Assembly: GCF_002157145.1 (NCBI RefSeq)
Contig: NZ_CP021361.1
Location: forward strand, 3,798,501 to 3,862,500
Reading direction: 5' to 3'
Origin: Acidovorax carolinensis
Lineage (GTDB): Bacteria; Pseudomonadota; Gammaproteobacteria; Burkholderiales; Burkholderiaceae_C
DNA: 64,000 bases
Part shown: in pieces, positions 42,911 to 51,088 of the stretch
Layout: the number at the start of each line of letters is the position of its first letter
Position numbering within the stretch: position 1 is the first letter of the stretch
The notes under the pieces: generated by a model
Told to the model about the DNA's origin: nothing
Seen by the model: the letters and a program-made list of their open reading frames with translations, nothing else
Database searches by the model: none
Made by a program: the position numbers and the translations under genes

Positions 42911-44392
42911 TCAGGACGGGGTGGCGCCCAGGCGGTCGATCAGCACCGCGCTGGCGGTGTTCAGCTCCACAACCTCCACGGTGCAACCGTGGTGGCGCAG
43001 GCGCTCCACCACCTTCTCCAGGGCGGCCACCGCAGTGATGTCCCAGAAATGCGCCTGGGCCACGTCGATGCGCACGGGCCTGTGCTCGGCGGAAAGAATG
43101 TCGAAGGCCTCGATAAAAGCATCGGCCGAGGCAAAAAACACCTGCCCCCGCACCCGCCAGGTGCGCAGGCCCGAGGCGGCGTCGTCCTCGCTGCGCACTT
43201 CGAGCATGTGTGAGACCTTGACCGCAAAGAACACGCCACTGAGCACAACGCCCACCAGCACACCGGCGGCCAGATTGTGGGTGGCGATCGTCACCGCCAT
43301 GGTGGCCAGCGTGACAGCGCTGGACAGGCGAGGGTGACGCACCAGGGTGCGCAGGGATTTCCAGTCGAAGGTTTCGACCGACACCATCACCATGATCGCC
43401 ACCAGGGCGATCACCGGCACCTGCGAGACCCAGGGCTTGAGCAGCACCATCAGCACCAGCAGGAACACGCCGGCAAACAGGGTGGACAGTCGACCGCGCC
43501 CGCCATATTTCACATTGCCGACCGCCTGGCCGATCATTCCGCAACCGGCAATACCGCCAAACAGGCTGGCCGCCACATTGGCCACGCCCAGGCCCGTGCA
43601 TTCGCGATTTTTGTCGCTGGGGGTGTCGGTCATTTCATCGACCACCGCCGCCGTCAGAACCGACTCCAACAGGCCCACCATGGCAATCGCCATGGCTGGC
43701 AGGGCGATGATGCGCAGCGTTTCCCAGGCGATGGGCACCTCGGGCAGCGCGAACATGGGCAAGGAGTCGGGCAACTTGCCCAGGTCGCCCACAGTGGCCA
43801 CCGGCAGGCCCAGGCTGGCCACCAGCACGGTGAGCACCAGCACGCAGACCAGCGGCGGCGGAATCACCGTGAAGGCCTTGCCCAGCCAGGGCAGACCATA
43901 AATCAGCGCCAGGCCCAGCGCCAGCAGGGCCCAGGTGGCCGGGTTGGCGCCGCTCAGGTGCGGCAGCTGGGCCGCAAAAATCAGCACCGCCAACGCGTTC
44001 ACAAAACCGGTGCGTACCGAGCTGGAGACAAAGCGCACCAGCACCCCCAGACGCATTGCACCAAACAGGATTTGCACCAGCCCCGCGAGCAGGCCCGCCG
44101 CCAGCAGGTAGCCCAGCCCATGCGAAGCCATCAGCGGCGCAGCCACCAGCGCCACCGAGCCGGCTGCCGCAGACACCATGGCCGGCCGCCCACCAAAAAA
44201 GGCGATCACGATGCTGATGACGAACGAGGCAAACAACCCCACCGACGGGTCCACACCCGCGACAAAGGAGAACGCAATCACCTCGGGGATCAGCGCAAAC
44301 GTGGCCACCGCCCCGGCGAGCAGTTCACGCGGAATGCTGGGCGCCCATTCGGCGCGCAGGCGTTGGAGTGACAAATCAGCCATGGCAAACAT
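42911..44392 (-). CDS. SulP-family anion transporter with STAS domain
   Basis: The 493-residue protein has the SulP membrane domain (IPRELLAGAVATFALIPEVI, AFFGGRPAMVSAAAGSVALV, ESVLTAAVVDEMTDTPSDKN) with about eleven to twelve helices, and a C-terminal STAS domain from about residue 400 (VRIDVAQAHFWDITAVAALE). It resembles bacterial SulP/BicA-like transporters for sulfate, bicarbonate or dicarboxylates; the ion cannot be told from sequence. It starts at 44392 or at the third codon, 44386-44381. It converges with pncC. Its leader carries repeat copy 3. Confidence 0.92.
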   Translation of the reverse strand: MFAMADLSLQRLRAEWAPSIPRELLAGAVATFALIPEVIAFSFVAGVDPSVGLFASFVISIVIAFFGGRPAMVSAAAGSVALVAAPLMASHGLGYLLAAGLLAGLVQILFGAMRLGVLVRFVSSSVRTGFVNALAVLIFAAQLPHLSGANPATWALLALGLALIYGLPWLGKAFTVIPPPLVCVLVLTVLVASLGLPVATVGDLGKLPDSLPMFALPEVPIAWETLRIIALPAMAIAMVGLLESVLTAAVVDEMTDTPSDKNRECTGLGVANVAASLFGGIAGCGMIGQAVGNVKYGGRGRLSTLFAGVFLLVLMVLLKPWVSQVPVIALVAIMVMVSVETFDWKSLRTLVRHPRLSSAVTLATMAVTIATHNLAAGVLVGVVLSGVFFAVKVSHMLEVRSEDDAASGLRTWRVRGQVFFASADAFIEAFDILSAEHRPVRIDVAQAHFWDITAVAALEKVVERLRHHGCTVEVVELNTASAVLIDRLGATPS

Positions 44393-44405
44393 TCAGAACT
44401 TCAAA

Positions 44406-44466
44406 CAAAAAACCGCTTGACCCCAATGGAATCAAGCGGCGGTTGCTATTGACTCAATAGCAAACA
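44406..44466 (+). repeat. Double-hairpin palindromic repeat, copy 3 (SulP leader)
   Basis: CCGCTTGA pairs with TCAAGCGG across an 11-base loop, and next to it TTGCTATTGA and TCAATAGCAA form a perfect ten-base-arm palindrome. The two-hairpin layout is that of the other copies, though the core is diverged. It lies just upstream of the SulP start on the leader side. Confidence 0.6.
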
Positions 44467-44515
44467 AACATCTCGGCTGGGAGGGCGCAAAGGGACTCGT
44501 GAGAGGGCTTTCTTG

Positions 44516-44682
44516 CTCAGAGGCTGAGAATGAATTGGCCGTGCCCGAGAGGTGCGCAAAAACGCACCCAATCGAGGCGCAAAACGCAGCCATAGCTCGG
44601 GCTATGGCGAGTATTTGCAACGATGAGTGGGGGTGTTTTGGCGTGCAAAGCGGGCATGGGGAATTTTTTTCTCAGCCTCTCA
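44516..44682. repeat. 165-bp inverted-repeat element with internal hairpins
   Basis: AGAGGCTGAGAA (44519-44530) and TTCTCAGCCTCT (44669-44680) are perfect 12-base inverted ends, followed inward by TGCCCG and CGGGCA. Inside are two further perfect hairpins: GGTGCG-CAAAAA-CGCACC and GCCATAGC-TCGG-GCTATGGC. No coding capacity is apparent. The right end overlaps the stop codon of the YecA-like gene. It could be a miniature transposable element, or a structured RNA at the end of that transcript. Confidence 0.55.
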
Positions 44683-45519
44683 GGCCCCGTGGCACTTCTT
44701 GAATTTTTTGCCGCTGCCGCACCAGCAGGGTTCGTTGCGGCCGGGTTCGGGCAGCTTGCGCACGGTTTCGATGCGCGGGCCCAGGCTTTTCCACAGCTGG
44801 CGCAGGTCGTACACGGCCCAGATGGCTTCGCCAAAGGTTTCCACGCGGGCCTGGCTGGTGCTGGGCGGGCCGTCCTCGCTGAACATGCAGACCTCGGGCT
44901 TGCCGGTGTCGTCCTCGGTCAGGGCGACGATGCTGTCGAGCGCATCGTCGAGCCACTTGGCGGCTTCCTTGTCGCGCGGGGCGGCCCAGTCTTCGGGCCA
45001 GTTTTCCACGGCGAACATGAAGCCCAGCGCCCACACCTGGCCAAACGAGGGTATCTCCTGGCCGGCCATTTCGGCGCGCTGGTCTTCGGGCAGGCTGGCC
45101 ACGGCGCCGCGCATGTCCATGGCCTCGGGCTGGAAGGTGCGGTCGTCGTCCAGCGTTTCGACCGGGGCGTCGAGCTGCGCCTCGACCTCGTTCCAGCGGC
45201 GCATCCACAGCTCGATGAACCGCGCCTGCTGGGCCGCATCGGCAAACGCCGGCAGCAAGGGCAGCGCCTCGCCTTCGGCCAGATCGATGGCCGAGCCATC
45301 GCCCAGCAGCATGGGCAGGTATTCCGACGGCGGGATGGGGCGGCGGCTGCAGATCAGCGCCGTCAAAAAGCCGTCGCAGAACTCCCACTGCGGAATTTCT
45401 TCGCCCCGCGTGCGCAGGTCATCGAGCAGCGTGTCGATCTCGTCCAGTTCATCGGGGCCCAGGGCCGGTGCGGCCGATGCGGCGGCGGCGTCAGAGGGTT
45501 CTTGGTGGGGGGTGTTCAT
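44680..45519 (-). CDS. UPF0149/YecA-family protein with C-terminal SEC-C zinc motif
   Basis: The 279-residue protein has a YecA-like helical domain (WEFCDGFLTALICSRRPIPP, MLLGDGSAIDL) and ends with the SEC-C motif GRNEPCWCGSGKKFKKCHG, a CXCX8CH zinc site shared with the C-terminus of SecA. YecA-type proteins with this motif may contact ribosomes or the Sec system; the role is not established. The stop lies within the right arm of the 165-bp inverted-repeat element. Confidence 0.93.
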   Translation of the reverse strand: MNTPHQEPSDAAAASAAPALGPDELDEIDTLLDDLRTRGEEIPQWEFCDGFLTALICSRRPIPPSEYLPMLLGDGSAIDLAEGEALPLLPAFADAAQQARFIELWMRRWNEVEAQLDAPVETLDDDRTFQPEAMDMRGAVASLPEDQRAEMAGQEIPSFGQVWALGFMFAVENWPEDWAAPRDKEAAKWLDDALDSIVALTEDDTGKPEVCMFSEDGPPSTSQARVETFGEAIWAVYDLRQLWKSLGPRIETVRKLPEPGRNEPCWCGSGKKFKKCHGA

Positions 45520-45612
45520 AGCGGGGCTCCAGTCGGCGGGGCCACAGGGCCTGGATGCTGTCCATGGCCCCTGGCAAAGGCGGCCAGTGTAGCCGCCCGG
45601 GGGAGCGACAAG

Positions 45613-46128
45613 TCAAGTCATCTGCACGGCAGCACGCATGGCAGCCGTGCGCCCCAGCGAAACCTCGGCACACCCGCTTGCTTCAAAAACAATAGCTGTA
45701 GCCGCTTGCGCACCCAGCGCCAGCAGCCTTTTTTGCATGCAAAGAACCGCCTTGTCCTTGCTGAGCAGGATGGCGCGGTGGGCCACGGCCAGGTCGATGA
45801 AGTGCTGGTCGTCGGCGTCCTTGCAAACGGCCGACACGCGCGGCGCCACATCCACCCAGCGCACCTGGGCCTCGTAGGACTGCAGCAGCGCGCCGGCAGT
45901 CAGCCCATAAAACGCCAGCCGCGGCACGATTTGCGGATAGGCCAGCACGCGCGCGAGTTCGTCGCGCATGGCTGGCGTAGCCACCCAGCACAGCCGCTGG
46001 GCGTCGAGCAGCGTGCGCACAGGCGCCACGGCCGCGTCGGCAAACACCAGCAGGTCGAGCACGATGTTGGTATCGAGCACCAGCGCGCGCGCCTCGGCAT
46101 CGGCTGCGCCACGTTCGGGCAGCGGCAA
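45613..46128 (-). CDS. PIN-domain protein (COG1569-type putative toxin)
   Basis: The 171-residue protein has the PIN-fold acidic residues in LVLDTNIVLDLLVF, PAMRDELARVLAYP and CKDADDQHFIDLAVAHRAIL, so a metal-dependent RNase activity is plausible. It begins with TTG at 46128, 15 bases after the methyltransferase stop, and no ATG/GTG lies before the DTN motif. No antitoxin gene is next to it, so a stand-alone role is possible. Repeat copy 4 encodes a C-terminal segment (QKRLLALGAQAATAIVFEAS). Confidence 0.85.
   Translation of the reverse strand: MPLPERGAADAEARALVLDTNIVLDLLVFADAAVAPVRTLLDAQRLCWVATPAMRDELARVLAYPQIVPRLAFYGLTAGALLQSYEAQVRWVDVAPRVSAVCKDADDQHFIDLAVAHRAILLSKDKAVLCMQKRLLALGAQAATAIVFEASGCAEVSLGRTAAMRAAVQMT
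45682..45735 (+). repeat. Double-hairpin palindromic repeat, copy 4 (in PIN gene)
   Basis: TTCAAAAACAATAGCTGTAG, then CGCTTG and CAGCGC, then CAGCAGCCTTTTTTG: same order and spacing as copy 2. It is in frame with the minus-strand PIN gene and contains no stop. Confidence 0.65.
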
Positions 46129-46143
46129 TACGCAGCGCGGGGC

Positions 46144-47436
46144 TTAGCCGCCATGGGCCTTGGGTGTGGCGGGTGCAGCGCCGTCGCGCGGCGCACGCAC
46201 CGAGCCCTTGACCATGTCGAAGCGGAACAGGCGGCATTCGATGGGGCCGTTCCACATCGGCACGCGGCGCGACTCTTTGAGGCGCATCTTGCCGGGCAGC
46301 TTGAGGTCGGGCGTGAGCATCCAGGCCTGCCAGCCGGCATAGTTCTTTTTCCAGTGCGCGGCCAGCTGGCTGAAGAATTCGCCGCCATCGTCGGTGTGCG
46401 CGGCTTCGCGGCCCACACTGGCGCCCAGGGCGCGCTCGGCCGCGCGCTCATTGGCGTTCTGCCCGGCGGTGCCAGCAGCGGCAATGCGCTCGCCATAGGG
46501 CGGGTTGAGCAGCATCACGCCGGGCTGCTCGCAGGGCGGCATGCGCTGCAGGGCATCGCCGCCGCGCAGCTGCACCGCATCGGCCACCCCGGCGCGCTCG
46601 GCATTGCGCTGCGCAAAATCGACCATGCGGTGGGCCACATCACTGCCAAATAGGGGCACAGCGCTTTTCTGGATTGCGCTTTCAGCTTCGATTTTGATAG
46701 CACTCCAGACATGCGTCTGGAACGGTAGCATCTTCTCGAACGCAAAGCGGCGCAACATGCCCGCCGGGATGCGGCAGGCGATCTGCGCGGCCTCGATGGC
46801 GATGGTGCCGCTGCCGCAGCAGGGGTCGTACAGCGGCACCGGGTGGTCGCCCAGCGGGTCCCAGCCGCTCGCAGCAATCATGGCGGCGGCCAGGGTTTCC
46901 TTCAGCGGCGCGTCGCCCTTGTCCTCGCGCCAGCCGCGCTTGAACAGCGGCTCGCCCGAGGTGTCGATGTAGATCGTGGCCTCGTCGGTGGTCAGGTGCA
47001 GGTGGATGCGCACGTCCGGCCACTGCGTGTTCACGTCGGGGCGCACGCCGGTCTTGGCGCGAAAGCGGTCGGCCACGGCGTCCTTGACCTTGAGGCCCGC
47101 GAAATTCAGGCTCTGCAGCGGGCTGTGCTGGGCCGTCACTTCGACCTTGAAGGTCTGGCGCGTGGTGAACCAGATCTCCCAGGCCACATCGCTGGCGGCG
47201 GCATACAGGTCGTTTTCAGAGCGATAGGGACGGTGCGCCAGCTGCACCAGCACGCGTTGCGCCAGGCGGCTGTGCAGGTTGAGCAGCAGCGCATCGCGCC
47301 ACGACGCGCGCAGCAGCACGCCGCCCCGGCCGGTGAGCAGGTCTTGCCCCGTGAGGCCGGTGATGGCGTGCACCTCGTCGGCCAGATAGCTCTCGACGCC
47401 GGCGGCGCAGGGAAGAAAAAGTTGGAGTTGGTTCAT
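46144..47436 (-). CDS. RlmL-type 23S rRNA guanine-N2 methyltransferase (THUMP domain, no RlmK domain)
   Basis: The 430-residue protein has an N-terminal THUMP domain (about residues 45-155) and the UPF0020 methyltransferase domain with SAM-binding LYDPCCGSGTIAIEAAQIA, FGSDVAHRMVDFAQRNAERA and catalytic LLNPPYGER. It corresponds to the N-terminal RlmL part of E. coli RlmKL and should methylate 23S rRNA position 2445. Repeat copy 5 encodes the segment IKIEAESAIQKSA between two conserved blocks. Confidence 0.93.
   Translation of the reverse strand: MNQLQLFLPCAAGVESYLADEVHAITGLTGQDLLTGRGGVLLRASWRDALLLNLHSRLAQRVLVQLAHRPYRSENDLYAAASDVAWEIWFTTRQTFKVEVTAQHSPLQSLNFAGLKVKDAVADRFRAKTGVRPDVNTQWPDVRIHLHLTTDEATIYIDTSGEPLFKRGWREDKGDAPLKETLAAAMIAASGWDPLGDHPVPLYDPCCGSGTIAIEAAQIACRIPAGMLRRFAFEKMLPFQTHVWSAIKIEAESAIQKSAVPLFGSDVAHRMVDFAQRNAERAGVADAVQLRGGDALQRMPPCEQPGVMLLNPPYGERIAAAGTAGQNANERAAERALGASVGREAAHTDDGGEFFSQLAAHWKKNYAGWQAWMLTPDLKLPGKMRLKESRRVPMWNGPIECRLFRFDMVKGSVRAPRDGAAPATPKAHGG
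46657..46711 (-). repeat. Double-hairpin palindromic repeat, copy 5 (in rlmL-type gene)
   Basis: On the minus strand it reads GCTATCAAAATCGAAGCTGA, AGCGCAATCCAGAAAAGCGCT. It keeps the GCTATCAAAA arm and the AGCGC/GCGCT stem of copy 2. It is in frame with the methyltransferase gene. Confidence 0.6.
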
Positions 47437-47460
47437 AAGACTGGGCGAAAGGATACGCGC

Positions 47461-47892
47461 TCAGGCCTTGAGCAGCAGCAACTGGCGGATGGACTCGGGA
47501 ATCGGCGCCACCTTGCGGTCTGCCTTGCCGATGAAGACGATGCCGATCTTGCCGCGCGCCACCTCGCGGCCCGATGTCTTCTCGGTCATGCGAAAGACGA
47601 GGTCGAAACCATAGCGGTTGAAGTCCGCTGGCGCCATCTCCACGCGCATCGTCTCGCCGTGGAAACCCTCGGACTTGTACTGCGCCACGATGTCGCCCAC
47701 CACGATGGACAGGCCGCCCACGTCCGCCTCGGGGTAGCCCAGCGACTGGAAGAAGCGCACGCGCGCTTCGGACACCAACGTGAGCAGCTGTGCGTTGTCC
47801 AGGTGCCCGCCCTGGTTGACGTGGCTGATGTAGATCTGCATCTCGGTGGCAAAACCGAAATGCGGGGGAAGGTCGAAAACGATGCGGGCCAT
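47461..47892 (-). CDS. Hot-dog fold acyl-CoA thioesterase (YbgC/FadM-like)
   Basis: The 143-residue protein has the 4-hydroxybenzoyl-CoA thioesterase-like fold: MQIYISHVNQGGHLDNAQLL at the active-site helix, with Asp replaced by His/Asn (HVNQGGHLDN), then VVGDIVAQYKSEGFHGETMR and GKIGIVFIGKADRK. It probably hydrolyses acyl-CoA thioesters in the cytoplasm. The substrate is not predictable. It lies between rpoN and the methyltransferase gene with short gaps. Confidence 0.85.
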   Translation of the reverse strand: MARIVFDLPPHFGFATEMQIYISHVNQGGHLDNAQLLTLVSEARVRFFQSLGYPEADVGGLSIVVGDIVAQYKSEGFHGETMRVEMAPADFNRYGFDLVFRMTEKTSGREVARGKIGIVFIGKADRKVAPIPESIRQLLLLKA

Positions 47893-47962
47893 GGTGGGTA
47901 CGGCGGGTAGATAAACGAAAGAATCGCACAGGGGGCGCCATGCGCCCCAAGCGGGGGTGTGC

Positions 47963-49552
47963 CTAGAGCGCCTTGCGCAGGTTGGCGGGCGCGATCTTGA
48001 GCGCCTCGCGGTACTTGGCCACCGTGCGGCGCGCGCACTCGATGCCCTGCTCCTTGAGCATCTCGGCGATCTGGCTGTCGGACAGCGGCTTGGCGGGGTT
48101 TTCAGCGGCGACGAACTGCTTGATCAGCGCACGCACCGCCGTGCTGGAGGCATTGCCGCCGGTCTCGGTGCCCAGGCCCGAGCCAAAGAAGTATTTGAGC
48201 TCATAGGTACCGATCGGCGTGGCCATGTACTTGGCGGTGGTCACGCGGCTGATGGTGGACTCGTGCAGGCCCAGCTCGTCGGCGATGTCGCGCAGCACCA
48301 GCGGGCGCATGGCCAGCTCGCCGTGGGTGAAAAAATTCTTCTGCCGCTCGACGATGGCGCGGGAGACGCGCAGGATGGTGTCAAAGCGCTGCTGGATGTT
48401 CTTGATGAACCAGCGCGCCTCCTGCAGGCGCTGCTGCATGCCCTGGTGGCCCTCGCCGCCCTTGTGACCGCGCAGAGCGCCGGCGTAGATGTCGTGCACG
48501 CGCAGGCGCGGCATCACGTCGGGATTGAGCTGAACGATGAAGTTGTGCTGGCCATCGCGGCCGTTGGCACGGCCCGCCTTGCGCACGATGACGTCGGGCA
48601 CGATGATGTTGCGCTCGACATCGGCAAAGCGGCGGCCGGGGCGCGGCTCCAGGCGGGCAATCAGCGCCATGGCGGCGCGGGTGCGCTCCTCGCCATCGCC
48701 ACACAGCTGCGTCAGGCGGCGGATGTCGCGGCGCGCCAGCATCTCCAGCGGCTGCTGGCAGATGCGCAGAGCGGTCTGCACGGTGTCGGGGTCGATCGCG
48801 CTGTTTTCATCGGCGGCCAGGGCGGTCAGCTGCAGCGTCAGGCATTCGGCCAGGTTGCGCGCGCCCACGCCCACGGGCTCCAGGCTTTGCAGCAGGCGTT
48901 GCGCCACGGTGAAACGGTGCACCAGCTCGTCGATCTGCTCCAGGTTGCCCTCGCCGGCCAGGCCCGTGGCCAGCTCTTCAAGTGGTTCTTCGAGGTAGCC
49001 ATCGTCGTTCAGCGATTCGATCAGAAAACGCAGCGCGGCGCGGTCGATCTCGGACAGGCGCAGCGCCAGGGCCTGACGGTGCAGAAAGGACGTGAGCGAC
49101 TCGTGCGAGCGCGCCAGCTCGGTGGCATCGGCCTCGTCGCCGTCGGAGTCGTTGCGGTTGCGGGCGGGTGCATCGCCACCCCACTCGGCATCGTTGGGCG
49201 CCATTTCCACGGTGCCGTCGCCGCTCCAGTCGGGCTCATCCGCGCTGGCGCTGGGGGTTTCAGCATCATTTTGGCCCTCAGCGCTTGTACTGCTTGCGCC
49301 AGCAGCTCCTGAATACATAGCGTCATCGGCGCTGTAGTCGTCGGCCTGCGCGGGGGTGTCGGCCGCCTCCAGGCCAAATTCCTCGCGCGGCGCTTCTTCG
49401 GCGGTGCGCTCCAGAAACGGGTTTTCATCGAGCATCTGCTCGACTTCCTGCGACAGCTCCAGCGTCGACAGCTGCAACAGCCGGATGGATTGCTGCAACT
49501 GCGGCGTGAGCGACAGGTGCTGCGAAACGCGCAGCGAAAGACCCGGTTTCAT
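47963..49552 (-). CDS. rpoN: RNA polymerase sigma-54 factor
   Basis: The 529-residue protein starts with region I (MKPGLSLRVSQHLSLTPQLQ, IRLLQLSTLELSQEVEQ), has an acidic region II linker of about 100 residues, and ends with the core- and DNA-binding region III: RESVAEV-type HTH (VLRDIADELGLHESTISRVT) and the RpoN box ARRTVAKYREALKIAP. It directs transcription from -24/-12 promoters such as the one at 27352. I chose the ATG at 49552; it shares one base with the lptB stop. Repeat copy 6 lies in frame in the region II linker. Confidence 0.97.
   Translation of the reverse strand: MKPGLSLRVSQHLSLTPQLQQSIRLLQLSTLELSQEVEQMLDENPFLERTAEEAPREEFGLEAADTPAQADDYSADDAMYSGAAGASSTSAEGQNDAETPSASADEPDWSGDGTVEMAPNDAEWGGDAPARNRNDSDGDEADATELARSHESLTSFLHRQALALRLSEIDRAALRFLIESLNDDGYLEEPLEELATGLAGEGNLEQIDELVHRFTVAQRLLQSLEPVGVGARNLAECLTLQLTALAADENSAIDPDTVQTALRICQQPLEMLARRDIRRLTQLCGDGEERTRAAMALIARLEPRPGRRFADVERNIIVPDVIVRKAGRANGRDGQHNFIVQLNPDVMPRLRVHDIYAGALRGHKGGEGHQGMQQRLQEARWFIKNIQQRFDTILRVSRAIVERQKNFFTHGELAMRPLVLRDIADELGLHESTISRVTTAKYMATPIGTYELKYFFGSGLGTETGGNASSTAVRALIKQFVAAENPAKPLSDSQIAEMLKEQGIECARRTVAKYREALKIAPANLRKAL
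49264..49316 (-). repeat. Double-hairpin palindromic repeat, copy 6 (in rpoN linker)
   Basis: The plus strand reads CATCATTTTGGCCCTC, AGCGCTTG-TACTG-CTTGCGC, CAGCAGCTCCTGAATA. The GGCCAAAATG arm, AGCGCTT stem and CAGCAGCT match copy 2. It encodes SGAAGASSTSAEGQNDA in the variable part of RpoN. Confidence 0.6.
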
Positions 49553-50339
49553 CACATCCTGAAATGTTCGCCCAGGTACACCCGACGCACCTCGGCGTTG
49601 TCAACGATTTCGGACGGAGTGCCCTGGGCCAGCACGCGACCATCGCTGATGATGAAGGCGTGGTCGCAGATGCCCAGCGTTTCGCGCACGTTGTGGTCGG
49701 TGATCAGCACGCCGATGCCGCGCGCCTTCAAAAAGCCGATGATGCGCTGGATCTCAATCACCGCGATCGGGTCGATGCCGGCAAAGGGCTCGTCGAGCAG
49801 GATGAAGCGCGGCTGGGTGGCCAGGGCACGGGCGATTTCGACCCGGCGGCGCTCACCGCCCGACAGGGCCAGGGCCGGTGATTCGCGCAGGTGGTCCACG
49901 CGCAACTCCTGCAGCAAGGCGGTGAGGCGCGCTTCAATCTCGGCCCGGGCAAGGGTTTGCCATCGTCGCCGCGCTGCAGCTCCAGCACGGCGCGCACGTT
50001 CTCCTCGACGTTCAGCTTGCGAAAGATCGACGCCTCTTGCGGCAGATAGGACAACCCCAGACGCGAACGCCGGTGGATCGGCATGTTCGCCACCGAGTGG
50101 CCATCGATGCGGATATCACCGCCATCGCAGCGCACCAGGCCAACGATCATGTAGAACGAGGTGGTCTTGCCCGCGCCATTGGGGCCAAGCAGCCCCACCA
50201 CTTCGCCCTTTTGCACGACCAGGGACACGTCCTTGACGACCTTGCGGCTGCCATAGGATTTTTCGAGGTGCTCGACTTCCAGGCGGCTGCCCGCCTGGGT
50301 ATCTGGGCCTTGACCTGTATTCACCGTCGCAGCACTCAC
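49552..50339 (-). pseudogene. lptB: Lipopolysaccharide transport ATPase LptB, frameshifted in this sequence
   Basis: From the GTG at 50339 the frame encodes LptB up to [18 protein letters not shown] with Walker A LLGPNGAGKTTSFYM, then degenerates. The rest of the protein ([20 protein letters not shown], signature [17 protein letters not shown], Walker [15 protein letters not shown]) is in another frame ending at 49552. Adding one base in CCCGGG at 49944-49949 restores a normal 262-residue protein. LptB powers LPS transport and is essential in most Gram-negatives, so a sequencing error or very recent mutation is likelier than an old pseudogene. It overlaps lptA and rpoN at its ends. Confidence 0.9.
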
Positions 50340-50989
50340 TTGCTTGCACCGCCGAGCGAGTTGCTGGGACGCAGCACCGGACCGCTGGCCGCCGGCGCCG
50401 GGGCCGCAACGCCGGCAGGCTGCTCCTTGGCCGGAGACAGCACGGCGCGCACGCGTCCGCCCGGGGCGGGTGCATCGCCCGGCGCGCTTGCAGCCGACTT
50501 TTTCTGGCCATCGACCGTGAACACGTCGGTCAGGTTGTTGTAGACGATGACGGCGCCCGACACGTCATCGGTCACCACCGATTCACGATAGCGGCGCATC
50601 TCGGCGCGGGTGATGAAGCGCACGTTGTCGGCCTTGCCGTCGTACTCGATGATTTCGCTCTCGCCTTCGATGAACTCGTCGGGTGCGCCGGCCGGGGTGT
50701 CGCGCTTTTGCCGGAAGAACGCGCGCTTGCCTGGCTCGGCCGTCACCACGCCATATTGGTAGCCATCGGCATCCTGGCGCACATCGAGCCGCGCGCCCCG
50801 CAGCACGATGGAACCCTTGGTCATGACCACCCGGCCCGTGAACACACTGGTCTGCTTGAGCTCATCGTGGCGCAACGCATCGGCCTCGATGTTCATGGGC
50901 TTGTTGCGGTCGGCTTTTTCGGCAAGGCCCACGCCAGGGGCGCAGGCCAGGGCCGTCAGCAGCAGGATCGAGAGGAATCTATTTTTCAT
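50336..50989 (-). CDS. lptA: Lipopolysaccharide transport periplasmic protein LptA
   Basis: The 217-residue protein has a signal peptide (MKNRFLSILLLTALACAP, cleaved after GLA) and the OstA/LptA jelly-roll: NIEADALRHDELKQTSVFTG, GRVVMTKGSIVLRGARLDVR, EGESEIIEYDGKADNVRFI. It bridges the periplasm between LptC and LptD. The C-terminal ~50 residues are Pro/Ala-rich and extend beyond the usual length. Its start is 100 bases from dsbA, with a terminator between, and a TACAAT box lies 21 bases upstream. Confidence 0.94.
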   Translation of the reverse strand: MKNRFLSILLLTALACAPGVGLAEKADRNKPMNIEADALRHDELKQTSVFTGRVVMTKGSIVLRGARLDVRQDADGYQYGVVTAEPGKRAFFRQKRDTPAGAPDEFIEGESEIIEYDGKADNVRFITRAEMRRYRESVVTDDVSGAVIVYNNLTDVFTVDGQKKSAASAPGDAPAPGGRVRAVLSPAKEQPAGVAAPAPAASGPVLRPSNSLGGASK

Positions 50990-51009
50990 GAGGCACGAAT
51001 CTTGCACGG

Positions 51010-51015
51010 ATTGTA
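51010..51015 (-). promoter_or_regulatory. Possible -10 element for the lptA-lptB-rpoN series
   Basis: On the minus strand TACAAT lies 21 bases before the lptA ATG and just after the dsbA terminator, so the series needs a promoter here. A matching -35 is weak. Confidence 0.45.
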
Positions 51016-51040
51016 GCCATGCACGGGCGCTGCAGCCCAT

Positions 51041-51068
51041 AAAAAAGCCCGCAGTCGCGGGCTTCTCG
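51041..51068 (-). terminator. Rho-independent terminator after dsbA
   Basis: On the minus strand AAGCCCGC-GACT-GCGGGCTT forms a perfect eight-base stem followed by T6. It lies 25 bases after the dsbA stop and separates it from lptA. Confidence 0.85.
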
Positions 51069-51088
51069 AACGGGTGGGCACTGCGGGG

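Noticed and set aside
49552..49917. A separate short ABC protein starting inside lptB
   Set aside because: It lacks Walker A and matches only the C-terminal half of LptB. A one-base frameshift is the simpler explanation.
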